Assembly: GCA_008360975.2 (NCBI GenBank)
Contig: CM039184.1
Span: forward strand, 35,203,797 to 35,267,796
Direction: 5' to 3'
Origin: Lichenostomus cassidix
Lineage: Eukaryota; Chordata; Aves; Passeriformes; Meliphagidae
DNA: 64,000 nt
A program made the position numbers and the translations under genes. The first letter of the stretch is position 1; every line of letters starts with the position of its first letter. Of this stretch, positions 1 to 13,891 are shown one piece after another. A model generated the notes under the pieces. It was not told the origin of the DNA and did no database searches. It saw only the letters and a program-made list of their open reading frames with translations.

Positions 1-1322
1 GGAGTTTTGTACTCTGCTGCTTCTGGCATATTAATCCATACTTGTTGGATGAGCTCCCCCAGTCATACTTTGTTCTCTTCTGTCATGATTCATTGTAACA
101 TTATGCTATCCATATTCCAGAGGAACATAAAGTACAGTTGTCTTGGCTGGATGGATCCCAATGCACTTTTTAAATACATTTTGTGTAAAACAAACTGTAT
201 ATTATATTATTTCCAGCCAAACTAAATACGGCTGTTTCCAGAGGTAAACAGGGCACCCATTTTGAAGCAGCAACAACACTGTGCTTCACAAAACAGAAAC
301 ATTTAAATTAGGAAGACAGTGTAGGTGAACTGAAAATAATCCCACTGGAATTTTACTAGGAAGAGAAAGAGATTAATATGTCAGTTGTTGCCAAGATTGT
401 TGTGTTATTCTTGGCAAGTAAGCAGTAATATCCCCTCTTACATTTCACAACCGAAATACAGTTAGGCCTCAGACATGCTATGGTGATTCATATTTGATTG
501 GCATAATTGAAAGTGATTTTTGGTGTCCTGGCTAACATGACAAATAAGACTGCACCAGCTGGTGACACGCAGCTCCCTGGAAAATCTTCAGATTAAATGC
601 AGAACAATAGGAGCACATTACATGACACAAATGTTCCAGTAGTAGTTTAATATTGACGAAAGAAAAGTCTGTTGATTGAGATCAGGGTCAGTTTCATGCA
701 GTGACATAGACACAAAAGCAGAAAAAACAGGTTATGCAGGTGAAGTGAAACAAACAATAGAACCATTGTGCTCCTTTAGTGACACCTGATGAAAATCTTT
801 AGAACATTTGGAGAAACTAAGAGCAGGAATTACATTGTTATGTAAGTTCAATTGCTGCATCCAAAATATCAATTGGAAAAGATGCACCTAGAGGATGGAG
901 GTGTGCTGGCTCTCAGTACAGCTCAGGAGCTCTCTTATAAGTGCTGTCATCTCAAGCCAGCACACTGGCCACAGTTACAAAACAAGGAACTACCCCTTTC
1001 ATATTAGGGAATAATCTGGTTAAACCTTGCTTAGAGCTAATATTTATGGACCTGTCCTTTGACATGTCCCTGCCTTACCCTGCTTTTCCATTCTTACGGC
1101 CAGAGTCTGCTTTCTTCTCATTGAGTAATATCACATCTCTTGAAAATGACAGGTGATCTTACACACTTAAAAAGAAGGAACAGTCATTTGATCACAGAGA
1201 TGTATCTTCCCTACTTACTGAACAAAATGACCCATGAAAAATTTTCTTTTTTTTCCAAGTGCAGAAATTGTAATTTATCTCTCTTCAGTCAAGTTGATTT
1301 AAACTCTTTTATTGAAGTCCAG

Positions 1323-1902
1323 TGTGCTGGCTTTGGCTGGGGTAGAGTTACTTTTCTTGAGAGTAGCTAGGGGCTGTGTTTTGGATGAGTGCTGGAAGCT
1401 GTTATCAACATAGAGATGTTTTCCTTATTGCTGAGCAGGGCTTGCACAGGGTCAAGGCCTTTTCTGCTCCTCACACCACCCCGCCACCGAGCAGGGTGAG
1501 GAGCTGGGAAGAGACACAGCTGGGACATTTCATCCCAGCTAACTACAGAGATAATCCACATCATATAGCAGCAGTCTCAGTATATAGAGCTGAGGAAGAA
1601 GGAGGAAGGGCAGGGGGCATTTAGAGTGATGCCAGTTGTCCTCCCAAATCACTGTTAGGTGTGATGGAGCCCAGCTTTTCTGGAGGTGGCTGAATACCTG
1701 CCTGCCCATGGGAAGTTGTAAATGAATGCCTTGTTTGGCTTTGCTTATGTGCACAGCTTTTCCTTTCCCTATTAAACTGTCTTTGTCTCAACTCTTGAGT
1801 TCTCTCTCTCACTTTCACTCTTTGAATTCTCTCTCCAACCCCTTTAAGGGGGGCTGAGTGAGTGGCTGTGTTCTGCTTGTCAGCTGAGGTTAAACCATGA
1901 CC
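1323..1902 (+). mobile_element. Solo LTR of an avian endogenous retrovirus, sense to GALNTL6
   Basis: This 580-bp element begins TGTGCTGGC and ends CCATGACC, and it is the reverse-complement counterpart of the two LTRs at 49628-50206 and 53602-54186. Shared landmarks include GCTGAGCAGGGC, a TATA-like TATATAGAG at 1581-1589, CTGCCCATGGGAAGT, and an ATTAAA polyadenylation signal at 1771-1776 just before a CTGTCTTTGTCTCAAC block. Flanks TCCAG (1318-1322) and TCCAC (1903-1907) match at 4 of 5 bases and look like a decayed 5-bp target duplication. There is no internal retroviral sequence on either side, so it is a solo LTR left by recombination. I recognise the family as a common bird LTR but cannot assign its class with certainty. 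Confidence 0.88.
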
Positions 1903-2540
1903 TCCACATATCGGTGACATTGTAACTTACTATCTTGCAGACTACTGTTGAGTGAAAATATATAGCAAAATCACAGTCTTGAATGTGTGAGTTCATATAA
2001 ACATAAATAAAACTTGTCTAAATGTAAGCCCAGTGGTAAAGAATTTACCACAGAGTAAAACTGTAACAGTGATTAAAATTATATCAAGGATGAGTAAATG
2101 AGCAACTGATGACAGCTGATGACTCAGTCTTAGTGTGGTTGCTGTCACTGTTGTATTCATCTCACAGTTTCTTTGTGACAGCTGTCACATACTTACATAT
2201 AGAAATGTGCATCTACTGAAATACCATTTGGCCTTACTTATTCTCATACAGAAATTTTTCACTGAAAATGACAAAAGAGAGAACATATTTTCATTGGTTT
2301 TCTTGAATAGGTCCTGAGAAACTCCTCAGATGTCCATTTACAGTCCCTATGACTTCTTTATACTGTGTGTCAATTCATGTAACTAATTATTATTTAATTT
2401 ATCTTAATTTAATTAGGTTTTTTTTTTTCCTTTTTTTTTTTCCTATTAAGAGTAACCAATCTGGACATCTGTAGCCTTGCAGTGAGTTTGTCAACCAAGC
2501 TCAGCTACGCCATTTTCAGCTGTAGAAACATGTTGTCAAG

Positions 2541-2717
2541 CATTGGAACAGGCTGCCCGGGGAAGTAGTTGAGTCACCGTCCCTGGAGGTATTTAAAAGA
2601 CATGTAGATGTGGCACTTAGGGACATGGTTTAGTGGTGGACTTGGCAATGCTGGGTTAACAGTTGGACTCAATGATCTTTGAGGCCAGTTTGAACCTAAA
2701 TGATTCTGTGATTCTGT
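2541..2717 (+). mobile_element. CR1 LINE, 5'-truncated 3' end
   Basis: The sequence carries the typical end of chicken repeat 1: GGAACAGGCTGCCCGG, then a GAGTCACCGTCCCTGGAGG block, CTCAATGATCTTTGAGG, and a terminal short tandem repeat (TGATTCTGTGATTCTG). About 180 bp remain, consistent with the severe 5' truncation usual for CR1. It lies in the sense direction in a GALNTL6 intron and has no coding capacity. CR1 is the dominant LINE of birds, so this copy is one of the clearest signs of the host lineage. Confidence 0.9.
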
Positions 2718-5700
2718 TTTTCATTTTTGCCTTGCTACATTCATTTACATGAGATGTTCAGATTGAATCCAAGCAAGAGTGATCTAGCACAAAGATATGC
2801 CCAAACTGATTCTTCCTCTAGTGATATTTGATGCCATTTGAGAAACTGGCATTAAGTTTTCTGTAGATTACATAAAGAGTAACAGGAGACAGAAATCAAG
2901 AAGATTCAAATCTATCTCTTGTTTGTTCTAAATTCTTTGTAGATTAGTTTCACCGTGAGATTTAACTGTCTCATGATGATGAAAATGAAATGAGTGCTTG
3001 AGTGATGCTATAAGATGTTCACAAAATGACACCTAATCTGGTAGGCTTTTCAAGTCCTTTGACATGCAAGTTCTGTACCAGTATACACACACAGAGTAAA
3101 TTCATGTCAAAGTCAAAGTGCTTAAAGCCTGGTTTACAGCTCTGTCAAGATTGGGTAGTTATTCAAAACCATTCCCACTTGTGGGGTTTAATATGACATG
3201 CTCAGATTGCATCCAGCCTTACCTAAGGGTCAGGCAGGGAGGAAGTCACCCTTCCACCCTTCTTCCTCTGTGTACTCTGTCAGACATTCACCCAGATTAT
3301 GGGAATGGCAACTCTGGAAGACTTGTAAAGGACTTGAAATCACATCCTTACCTTACAGGAAGTCATTTGATTGGTAGGACTTAAAGTGTTCAGAGCTGAA
3401 AGCCATCATTTTGGTTGTGCTCCTCAGATGGGATGAGTAAAAGCCCAGCAGCTCACGGCCATAATTTGCAGAGGAGAGTTATGATCCTGAAAGGTTCTCT
3501 GCAACTTATCATGCTGGTAGACAGCTACAGAATGGAGATTTTCAGCTTAAAAGTTCACCCATGTCATCTTGGACAGCCTGCATTTCTGCTCCAGGAACAT
3601 GCTGGATTAGAGCATTCTAAATAAGTATGTAAATGATGTTTGCCTTTTTTGTGCAAGGTTGCACCAGACCAGCTTTCAGTACAGCAACTCTTCCTGACTG
3701 CATTCAAGTATGGGGAGTTTTACTATTATTCTGGACACATTTATGTTAAAAGGAAATGTGACAATTAATGAGCTTGTAAGTAATTGTGGTAGTAAGGGTA
3801 AGAAATGCTAACCAAGGCTAACTGAGGTCAACAAACTTCTTTAAAACTAAATTGTTTAGATGCTGAGGGCTTGCTTCCTAGTAACAGCTTCAGAAAGAGC
3901 TTCTCACTACTCCAGAACGGAGTGTTCCTTTCAGTCATGTTCATAAATAGTCTGGAGATTTAGAGCTAGCAAATCAAGAGTTTGTATTTTTAAAAACAAA
4001 CCTATTGAAACTCAAAGGGCTGCCTCATAAGGGTTTGGCTTATGACATCAAAGTATAAATACAGTAAAGATGATATACAATTTCATTACAGGCAATTTTT
4101 AGCATATGATGGAAAGAATGGTCTTGGAAGAACAGGGAAGCAAATTTTTTAATAGATTTGTCCAAGATATCCTAGCTGATACTTGGAGAATGGTGGGAAG
4201 AACTGACTCTTTTTTTAATATAATGTTTTGGTGGATTTACACACAAACGCACACGAAACTTAAAAAGTTTATAAAGGTCTTAGAGGAAAACAAAAATTTT
4301 TTGAGTGGTGTATTAGAATTTTAAGTTAGTGACTAGGTATAATATCAATATTTTTGCTGGACTCATGTTTTATCAGTAACAATCATCTAAAGCAGAATGC
4401 AGTCCTTTCAGTGCAGCCAAGTAACTAAATAAAAAACTCCATCAGAGACTACTCTTAATGTTGGTGGGGTGAGTTGCCGCAAGAGTTAACTTGAATTTTT
4501 CTTTCCTAACAGATTTTTTTTAACTGTCCTTTTACTGTAGGGCTCTTTTTACAGTGTGGTTTTTAAATATTACAAAAACCTATCAGATCAAGTGATTGCA
4601 AAAATATCTTTAATAGAACATTGAAGCAAATGAGGTATACAGCATTGCAGTGAAAGATATGCTAGAAATCACACATATTTTCATAATTATGGCTTTTTGT
4701 TTAATGTTCCTAATCATTTTTTTTGCCTCATGTACAAAACTTCATCACATAGTATTTTCACTTGTCAGAAAATTTCTGTATTACAGGTTTTCTGCCAGAA
4801 AGGTGAAATTGTCATTTAGATTATGTTCTTGAATTCTTTTCTGCTTTTCTTTGTCCTACCCAGTTCCTGTATCCTTGAATTCTAATTTCTTGTAAAGTTA
4901 TTAAGGTTTTCATGAAATTACAACGCATGTTAAACTTACGTGGGGCACAAGCCATTTTTGAATAGGGATATGAGTGATGTGATTCTCACACTGCTTTAAT
5001 GTTACTTCCTTTATCCCTGCAGGTTTTAACACATTTGCTTCACAGAAAGAAAGCACATAGAAACTTATCTTGCAGTGTCAGCTAAAAGTACTTCCTTTGT
5101 TCTGTATCTTGCTGTCTTTGTATTCAGATAAGCCTTATTATTTCAGAGACATTGAGTTTATGTGGATTAATAATATTCAGGGAAAGAATTTTCCAGTGAA
5201 TCTTGAAGGCAAGTCAGAGTATGAATCCAGCTTCCTTGGATGCAGAGAATGTTCTGAAAAGAAACATTACCTTATGTTGATGATAATCAGATGTATGTTG
5301 TCCTCCAGCTTATTACAGAGTGAATCTCAGCATTTTGCAGTTAGTGTTCTATAAAAAAAATATTATAAAACTTGATTATCTTGTTTTTACAAACAAAGCA
5401 ATAAGAACACCCTAGTGTCTCAATGTTATCCAGAGAGATGTTGCTTTGTTTGTGGGATAAAAGATCATTGGGCAGCTGTGGTAATACAGAATAGACTAAG
5501 CCTGTACTCTACTACAACATCTGCATATAAATTTGTGTGGATTGTGTTGAAGGAAGAATTTTAAAAACAAAAATACAGGAAAAAAAAGGGCCCCCTTCTT
5601 GGTGGTAAATAACAATAAAATATTGGGTTTTTTATATATATATATATATGTCTTCAGTCTACCCAGAATTTTTCTTTGCAATGATATTTGTTTTATTTTA

Positions 5701-6590
5701 TAATTTGAGTCAGCTAATTTAATTAATTTGAATAAATTATTATGCAGCAAAGTAGGTGATTCTGTTTCCTGTAAAATGCCAACAAGAATAAACTTTGTGG
5801 AACACAAGCCAGAACTGGGTTTCATGAAACCTAAATAGTTTTAGATATGTTCTTAGGATGAGTGAGTGCAGAAAGCCACAGGTTGTTGTACCTCTCCCTG
5901 GTCAACTCCCTTTCAGGGGTCTGTGCTTCACCTTGCACAGAGCTTACTAGCATGGCAACACAGCAAAGCTTCCAGTCCAGATGTTGTGCAAAACCAGCTG
6001 TGAGGTGGGGCAGAGCAAGCTCATGGCTGCTTGCCCCCAAACATGCACATGTAAGACCTGACCCTAAAATTTAAGTAGGAATTGCTACATGCCTGAGCAG
6101 TATCATGACTGACTGAAATTAAGATGCTTTTCAAATACAAAGTGAAATACATCAGAAGGAATAATTTGAACCGTTCTTCCACATTAGCAGGTCTGAACTA
6201 AAAGGGAAAAACCAGATACCAATGTAAGCAGCTGAAAGAAAATTTCTGTCCAACATCCATCATTAATCAAAAACCCATGTGAAGAATATGCATAAAGAAT
6301 ATGAAGGAAAATAAGATGTTCAACAGACAGAAGACTGTATCTTACAAAGCCAGCAGGAAAGCAGGGTACTCAATACTCCGTAGTGTTTGCTCAACACTGT
6401 AATGAAGGTAGCATATGGTTACTGGTACTTTTCTAGGTGTTAAGACTGAGAAATCAGAGCAGCTAAGCTAAAAAGTTGTGTGGAATGCTGATTTCTTGTT
6501 TTGTTTTGTTTTGTTCAGAATTTTCCCTGTAATATCATTCACTCAAAGCATGAAGAAATTAATGTTTGCTTTTTTTTTTGTGCCATGCAG

Positions 6591-6812
6591 AACCTGAAGC
6601 GTGTGGCAGAGACATGGATGGATGAGTTTGCAGAGTACATTTACCAGCGACGGCCTGAGTACAGACATCTCTCAACTGGTGACATCTCTGCCCAGAAGGA
6701 GCTGCGCAAGCACCTTAAGTGTAAAGATTTCAAGTGGTTCATGGCTGCAGTGGCTTGGGATGTCCCCAAATATTATCCTCCTGTGGAGCCTCCACCTGCT
6801 GCCTGGGGGGAG
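6591..6812 (+). CDS. GALNTL6: GALNTL6 exon: end of catalytic domain and linker to lectin domain
   Basis: This is a 222-bp, 74-codon exon with phase 0 at both ends. The acceptor is TGCCATGCAG after a T-run; the donor is GAG|GTGAGG at 6813. It encodes [20 protein letters not shown] and ends in PPPAAWGE. The motif RVAETWMDE closes the GT27 catalytic region in this family, CKDFKWFM is the conserved linker cysteine segment, and WGE opens the first lectin repeat. It looks like the GALNT10/GALNTL6 subgroup. GALNTL6 is preferred because the downstream exons match what I recall of GALNTL6 almost residue for residue and because GALNT7 lies next door. The family are type II Golgi proteins that transfer GalNAc from UDP-GalNAc to Ser/Thr; activity of GALNTL6 itself is poorly established. 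Reading past the donor gives 29 codons before a stop. Confidence 0.93.
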
Positions 6813-9800
6813 GTGAGGAATAGATCAAATTTAAATGAGTCAAACATTTTAGATTGGGGGAAATTAAAATTATTAAATCAGAGTAAACCTGATCATAAGT
6901 AGTGTTATTAAGGGAATTCACAGTGGTTGAAAACAATCCCTGAACAATCCCTGTCATGTCTTAGAATTATCACTGTGGCTTTTGTAACTCATTGGAACAT
7001 TGTGTGTACAGGGCATACAATGTATGCATAATGAGGACAAGAATGAGGAAAAGAGTATGTAGCACTTATCATTGCATGTCACAAGAAGACTTTATATCAG
7101 AGAATCGCCTTAGTAAAAAGGAGGTCTGAAGTCAGTCCTTGGAGTTTTTTGCATATCTACTTGTATACCTCCTCCTGTCCTTACAAGGACAATTGTATGC
7201 AGGTGGAGTTAGGTTTGCTCACATGTGATATGTGACAAGCAAGGCCTTGCTACTTGCCTTTTAAAAAGACTGATTTTGCTCAGCTGTTCTCTGCATTCTG
7301 TAGGTCCTGTCATCACTGAGTACCAGTAGCAGACAAATACAATTTCTCCATTGATGGATGAGGGGAGGGAGAGACCACAAAGGAGAAGCCAATATCTGAG
7401 CATCACTACAGAGCAGGGGGTGAGCAAACAGCTGGCTGCAAATCTCCACCTGTGATCAAAGATGTTCTGCGTTCAGACCTCTCTGAAGAGCAGAGCTGTA
7501 GCAAGCCTTGCTTTGACAGTTTGTTTTGTGCAGAAGAAATGAGAACACAAGGAGTGCAGGGAGAGGAAATTACTTCCTTAGTTGCACTGAAAAATTGCTG
7601 TGGCCTTTGCCCTCAAGAACTACAGCAGCTTCACTCCATTGGTAGGTCATGTGCAAAGGGCTTTTTCCTCTCAGTTCATTAAGATATATAAAGAAAGCTT
7701 CACTCTTCCAGTGTATTGTGCTACTTTCTTAAAAACCATAGGAATATCTGTACTGTGAGTTCTAGTCTTCTCTGATTTTTTGGGAGATGTTGTTGGGGCT
7801 CTCAGAAAATTAACTTTCATATCTGAAACTGAAGGAAATTGAAACTTTGACCAAAACATTTAGCAAGATCAGACACAAGTCTGTGTATTCCCAGTGGTCA
7901 AGACTGGACTATAAACTTCTAAACATAGGTACCTCTACTATTTTCCACAATTTCTTTTGAGAAAAGCAAATTACTTCATAATAAGATTTTTAAAATAACT
8001 TTCTGTGGTACTAGTAATCCTTAATTCTTCTTTATAAGCTTTTATATAACATCTTTTTACGTAATAACATATTTACAGGTGTTAAAAAAACCTCCAATTT
8101 ATATGTGTCTTACTGTTTGCTACTTCTTGGCTGTAATGAATTCCTTTTCATTAAAGGAATGAAAAGTTGTTAAAGTTTCTTCCTTTTGGTGCTGCTACCC
8201 ATGCTTTATGAGATGAATGTGTACCAAGAGGTAAGGAATTTATCACTAGAAGTCAGGCTGTATCAGGTTGCTGTGACTGCTACTGTGATCTTCCTTCATC
8301 ATCTCCCACATGTATACATGTGTGTTATTGGGGGACTGTGATCAGGAGATGTGTAATTTCTCTGGCCAGCTGGACAATCCTTAGCTCAATCAAGAGGGTC
8401 TAAGAGGGGGAGCTTTTGATTCAGGTATTCATTCTTTTCACAGCAATATTAATATGATCTTTGCAAAACCCAAGTATTTTTAAGAGTAAAACAAAGATCG
8501 TATCAGTGGTGTTAAATCTGTACCTTAAAAGCACTTGCTGAGTTCTTAGGAAGGACGTGGAGACCAAAGACTTCCATTTTTGTCTAAAACATACTTTCCC
8601 TAAAATAACAAGAAGAGAACTTTCAGCCCTACTATTCTTGTTTTTCTTGAGACTCTCACATTCCTGTGGAGTTTTAATTAGTTTGTTGGCACTTGTGAGG
8701 AACTTGAAAAAACTTGAAGGTCAGTGGCTGTGAGAAGCTGAAAGAGGGAAGCACTGTAATGTTACTGCTTTGTAGGAATCACACAGTTCTAGAAACCTTG
8801 CTGATAATACACACTAAAAGTCTGGGCCAACATTGACTGTCATTTAGTACCCTCGCTGCTTCCATTTGGAAATACTTTACATCTGCTTGCCTATGCCAGT
8901 CTGAGAAACAGTAAACAATGAAGTACTCAGACAAATTTGGCTGTAGTATTTTGATATCTAGCTAGTAAAAGCATGTGGTGTAAAAGCAGATGTCTCATAA
9001 ACAGCCTTTGCTCAACTCCTCTTTTTTTGCAAACACATTTATTTAAAATCTGACTCATATTTCTTGACAAAATCTGTTTGTGATGGAAAAGAAAGACATT
9101 TGGAAAACAAAAAGCAATCTTTTTTCACTACACTTGCCATGGCCTTATCTCTTCAGTGTGTTTTTGCCTTTTGTCCTTGTAGCTGGCAGGGTGTACATTC
9201 CCTTGATAATCTGTTCTGCCTTGTAACATCTGAAATATATGCAGTAAAGCAATGTAACAGCAAATCCAGGCAGATTAAGGTTAGTGAGACTGTCAGTTCT
9301 GTGTTTGAGTGAGGTAACTGTACTCTTTGGCATTGTGTAAAAGGGGAAACTTTTCAATTAGGTTTTGTTCTTATTCATTTGAATATATTGGGAAGGCTGG
9401 TGCCACTTGAAAATATCCATTATGCCACAGAATACCCATCCCATGCTCTTTCTATGACAGAATAATTTATTTGTAATGTGTATTTGAAGTTCTACCACCT
9501 AAAACAATAGGAGTGAATTGGACACCAGGTGTTTTCTTAGGAAGCACTCATGAATCTACAAGCTGTGATCCAGCATGAATATATTGTGCAGATATCACAG
9601 CTTCCAATATCTTTGAAAACATTTTACAGTAAATCAATCATATAATGTCACACATTGTCATTTATTTCAGATTTCATGAGTCCTATAGTCAAGGTAATAC
9701 AAAAAAAAAGTTGTTTTATTCAGTCAAAAAGGTCTTATTTAAGGTTGGCTTCACATGCCATTCAACATGAACTTGAATGATTTAATGAGGAAGTGTCTCA

Positions 9801-12800
9801 GTCACTGCAGCAGTGCTAAGCTGTCAAACCTGAAAGTACTCCTTTCTCAGCCCCAAACTCATGGATTTTACAGAACTGTTTTACAGCGCTGACATGAAAA
9901 TCTCACACATAAAGTCAAGTAGAACATTTGAAAAAAGATGAAAGCCTAACTCACTAATTTCTCTTCCGATTATTTTCCTTTTTTCAAAAAGTGTTATCCT
10001 CATACCCTTAATGAGTCAGTCTGAGCTCAGCAAGTATCACACATCTGTTATACAAAAGCAACATAACCACACCCTGCACTGACCGAGTGCTGCACAGCTG
10101 GACTGTTCCAATTCTTTTGTCAGGATCAATGTCACACTGAATTGGAGTCCCCTGTTTCTTCAAGTGAGGTCTTTGGCAGTGCTTGACTTCTTTGCCTTTG
10201 ACTTTTACTTTTTTATGGCTCACCCAAAGAGTAAATACCTCTAAAATTACTATGTATCAGTTGACAGGAGAAGTGGCTCATTTTTCCATATTGGGTCCAT
10301 AGACACTGATGTCCCTAGGGTTATCTGAGAATGTAAGCAGTGCACTGTAACTGGCTCTAAGTGCTGCTCAAACAAAAAAAAGTAACATAAATGAATATTG
10401 GTAATGTCTTCTAAGAGTTACAGCCATTTTCTTATTTAAGGCATTAAATCAGATGTACATAAAGTATTATATAAACTGATAGCACCAAGATGCCTCTCTT
10501 GTTGCTGTATCCCTAAGGATTGGCCTAACACCATCTCCACAGTTATCATTCACAGATGACCATTGACTCTACTGAATATAGAGTTGTCTTTATATTGCTA
10601 CATATTCCTTCTTTCTGCTTTTGGCACAGTTTCATGTCATGATGAGCATGAAGGGCAGCTCCCAGAACCCCTGGGAGTTTGGCTCACCACTCCCTGGCCC
10701 CATGAAGGCCTAAGTGTACCTGGGTGACAGCCTGGCTCCAGTGCAGGCAGGGCAAGGCTGCAGGAGCTGGGACATCACCCACTACCTCAACAGCAAGTCT
10801 TGCAGGAACTCATTTGCTTGGGAAAAGTTGTAGAGTTTTAGAATTATCAAAGAATATTGGTCAACATAACTGCTGGGCCCTGGGAAGCTGTATTTTCTGT
10901 GCTTCTACACCTCATCTGCTCTCCATAAGGACTACAGTGCCCATAGTCCCAAAGTGAGTTAAGATGGCATTTCAAGAACTAAGTATGTATAATGATTTAC
11001 AGATAGTGTCCTGTGCTTTTGTCAGAATTTATTTAATTCTGAAACAGCCTTTAATGTCACCACTAACCATCCTTGTCAGTCCATACATCGAAGTCCTTGG
11101 AAATTTGCTTTTCCTGCGAGCTTATCAGTGTGTACAAATGATGCCGTTTAAGGTTGAGCAAATAAGTTTTGTATGTAGCACCTCGATGCCCTACCTGTAT
11201 GGCTGATAAAATCTGTCTCCTGTTCATCCCCAGTCTCTACCATTGCACAAATATGAATGTTGGAAATGTGTTGGGATCACTAGCTATTTGTTTTCTAATT
11301 GTAACTCATAACCTCAAAAATCTTAAATACATTGTGCTGTGTGACTGGAGACAAGGCAGTTCAAATGCATATTGGTGCATAAATGAGGAAAAAAAAGCCC
11401 CTGTACTTCTGCTTTCCTTCCTTTGTCCATGAAAGCATCTTAGGGGATTTGCAGGCTGTGTGGTGCTGATGCTTGGCAGAATGTTCCCCCTGGCTCTGGC
11501 TCTGGCGTGGTGGCTCAGTTCAGTTTCTAGCAACTGCCAAGGCCACACAAGCACCAGAGAGCAAAAGCACAGACTTGACTGAAATGCCTTATTACAAAAA
11601 GGAAAACATAAAACAAACCATGACCCCTCTGCAGCTGAAAGGATGAAACAAAAAAAGGATGAACTAACATATAAGCTGCAAAAAACCAGAGGAAAAACTA
11701 ACTCAGGAAAACCTTTTGGGAGCAGAGGGAAGAGGAATGGAAATAAAGAATGTGAGACAGATTCCAGCAGTGAAGGAACTAAATGTAGCTTCAGCTCAAG
11801 CCTTTTCCAGAAATGGACTGAACACATTTACTGCACAGTCCAAATGACAGAGACTGGGATGGAGCGATGCCATCGAGACAAAATTATGAAAGCCTTTTAA
11901 TGTAATAAGCATTAATTGGACATGGAGTGTATTCACTGTCATTTTACAATTCTGAATCACATAAATATACCCAATTATTAATGGCAATTGTTAGCAGCTC
12001 CATTTTAATTAACTTGCATGCTCTAAGAACTGAACTGAACTGATGCATCATTTAATTTTCTATTAGACCAGAAATCTTTATCTATACAATGGAAATTTAA
12101 GTGCCTTGAGAAATGATTGAACATTCTCCAAAAAAAATATACTTGGAGTAGGTATTTCACATGAAACTTTAAAAATATTACATTAAATTCTATTCCCCTC
12201 ATTATTCTTTCCTGCCTCTTTTGCTGGGTGATATGAAAATGAAGGTTTTTGAGAGCTGACTACCTTTCATCTTTTTTACTGTGGGACTGCCAGTGCTGGG
12301 TTTCTGCATCTGGTTGTGTCCGTGAACAGCTAGTGTTTTACCTCATATTTAGCAATTTTTACTGTATTGAAAAAAGAAAAAATATCCTAGGGTTGGGCTT
12401 GTCCAAGTTTTTAAAAGAATGCTTTTTTGATCTGTGGTGAAGGATCAAAGGTTCCTGAAGGCAGTTGCTCAGACTGATGCTCCCCCATCCTTTGCCCAAT
12501 CTGCTCTTTTCTAAGCTAAACAAATGCACTTCCTAAAACCTTTCCTGAAGGTGACAATTTTTACATTTTCTGCACTACCTGTTGCTTTCCCATCTGTGAA
12601 AATCTTTCTTGATCATACTTAATAGACTCAATCCCACTCCTCCAGATGTAGAAAAAGAGAAGAGTAGCTCTGGCATGTGTCTTGCATGCACAAAGATTTT
12701 CGCTCCTCACAATGTTTTGTGCGATGCTGAGGAGTTTTCCATCCTGAGGATGTGTATGAGGTATTCAGTGGTGATGTGTACATTTGTCTGGCATATTATG

Positions 12801-13891
12801 GCAAAAGCAGTGACATCTAAATTATTTTTCATGAAAAAACACAGACTACTCAATTTTATGTCCATTCAGCATCTGACTTTCTTTTAAAAAAAGGGTCAAA
12901 GTAGCATCCAGAATGTCAAAATATGCACCTGCTTTATATATATTATACATACAGAATTTGTGCCTGTTTCCGTGCAGGTACGTGCACTTTGATTACTCAG
13001 TGTCTATTTTTCTTGTTGAGAGGGAAAGTTTTTTTAAGAAATTCTTTTCATTATGAAGATGTCTAAAGGATTTTTAACTAGCCCAGCTAAGGCACTCAAG
13101 GAGAAATGTGCATGTATTTACAAAATAAAGTTAGGATTTTGCTCTTATTGGAGGCAGCGGGCAAATCTTACTTTTCAACCCAATATTTCAAAGAAAATAT
13201 ATGTGGCAGCAGCAGTACATAACTGGTATGATTGATAGTCATAGATTAATTATTACTCAGTTGCTTCAGCCTCAAGAATGAGATTTTCCTTTTAAGAACA
13301 AGTTACGCTGCAGTGTTTGCAGCAGGCATGCAGAAGGAACCTCCACAGGTAAGCATACATTTCAGTACAGATTTGTTCAGTACTTTTTAGTTTCATGCAC
13401 TTCAGGGAGTACTGTTTGGCCTTATCTACAATGGTGTTACTGTGTCAAAGTAAGAGCATGGATTGGAACAGGGCATGCCTGAATTTTTAATGCATACTGC
13501 TCCAATGCCTGGGAGAGACTCATACAGAAATCAGTTCCTTCTAATACTGTTGATCTCTCTTGCTCTCATAGGATGGAACAAGCAGTCAGACAAGCTTTGA
13601 ACTTCTCAGACCTTTTTTCCTCTTAGTTTTTTTGCATGAAGATATTTCATAAGAGCTACCTTTCATTTGTTAAGCAGAATATTTCAAACTTTGCTGCTCC
13701 TGAAGCTACTCCTATAAAGAGTAGTTCATTCTGGGACATGGCTCTCTACCCTGTAAAAAGTAATTCCTACCAGTTTTAGATAACTGACAGTCAATCTCAA
13801 CCCCTTCAGAACTAAACTGCTAACCCCCTGACATTGAAAGCTCTATTCTGCCGCCCAGTTCAATGTGAAATGTTGCTGCTTGGTTTTGCAG
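6813..13891 (+). other. GALNTL6: GALNTL6 intron, about 7.1 kb
   Basis: It has a GTGAGG donor and a GGTTTTGCAG acceptor. The sequence is largely unique and AT-rich, without a recognised interspersed repeat. A minus-strand open frame of 173 codons at 11306-11827 is hydrophobic and of low complexity and resembles no known protein. The stretch 11880-12060 is dense in homeodomain-type TAAT cores and could be a conserved non-coding element. I see no other gene in this intron. Confidence 0.85.

Larger units (their letters stand above)
1..6590 (+). other. GALNTL6: GALNTL6 intron, 3' part (upstream exons outside window)
   Basis: This is AT-rich non-coding sequence before the first visible GALNTL6 exon. 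I looked for the preceding GALNT exons, which would carry the WGGEN-type catalytic motif, and found none, so they lie to the left of the window. The stretch holds a solo LTR (1323-1902), a CR1 3' end (2541-2717), a T-rich tract (2417-2442), a short TA run (5632-5649) and a TTTTG run (6498-6516). It ends in a polypyrimidine tract and the acceptor CAG at 6588-6590. The open frames here are short and resemble no protein I know. Confidence 0.8.

Noticed and set aside
11306..11827. 173-codon minus-strand frame in a GALNTL6 intron
   Set aside because: It is a Phe/Leu/Ser-rich translation of A/G-rich sequence and has no recognisable domain or splice context.
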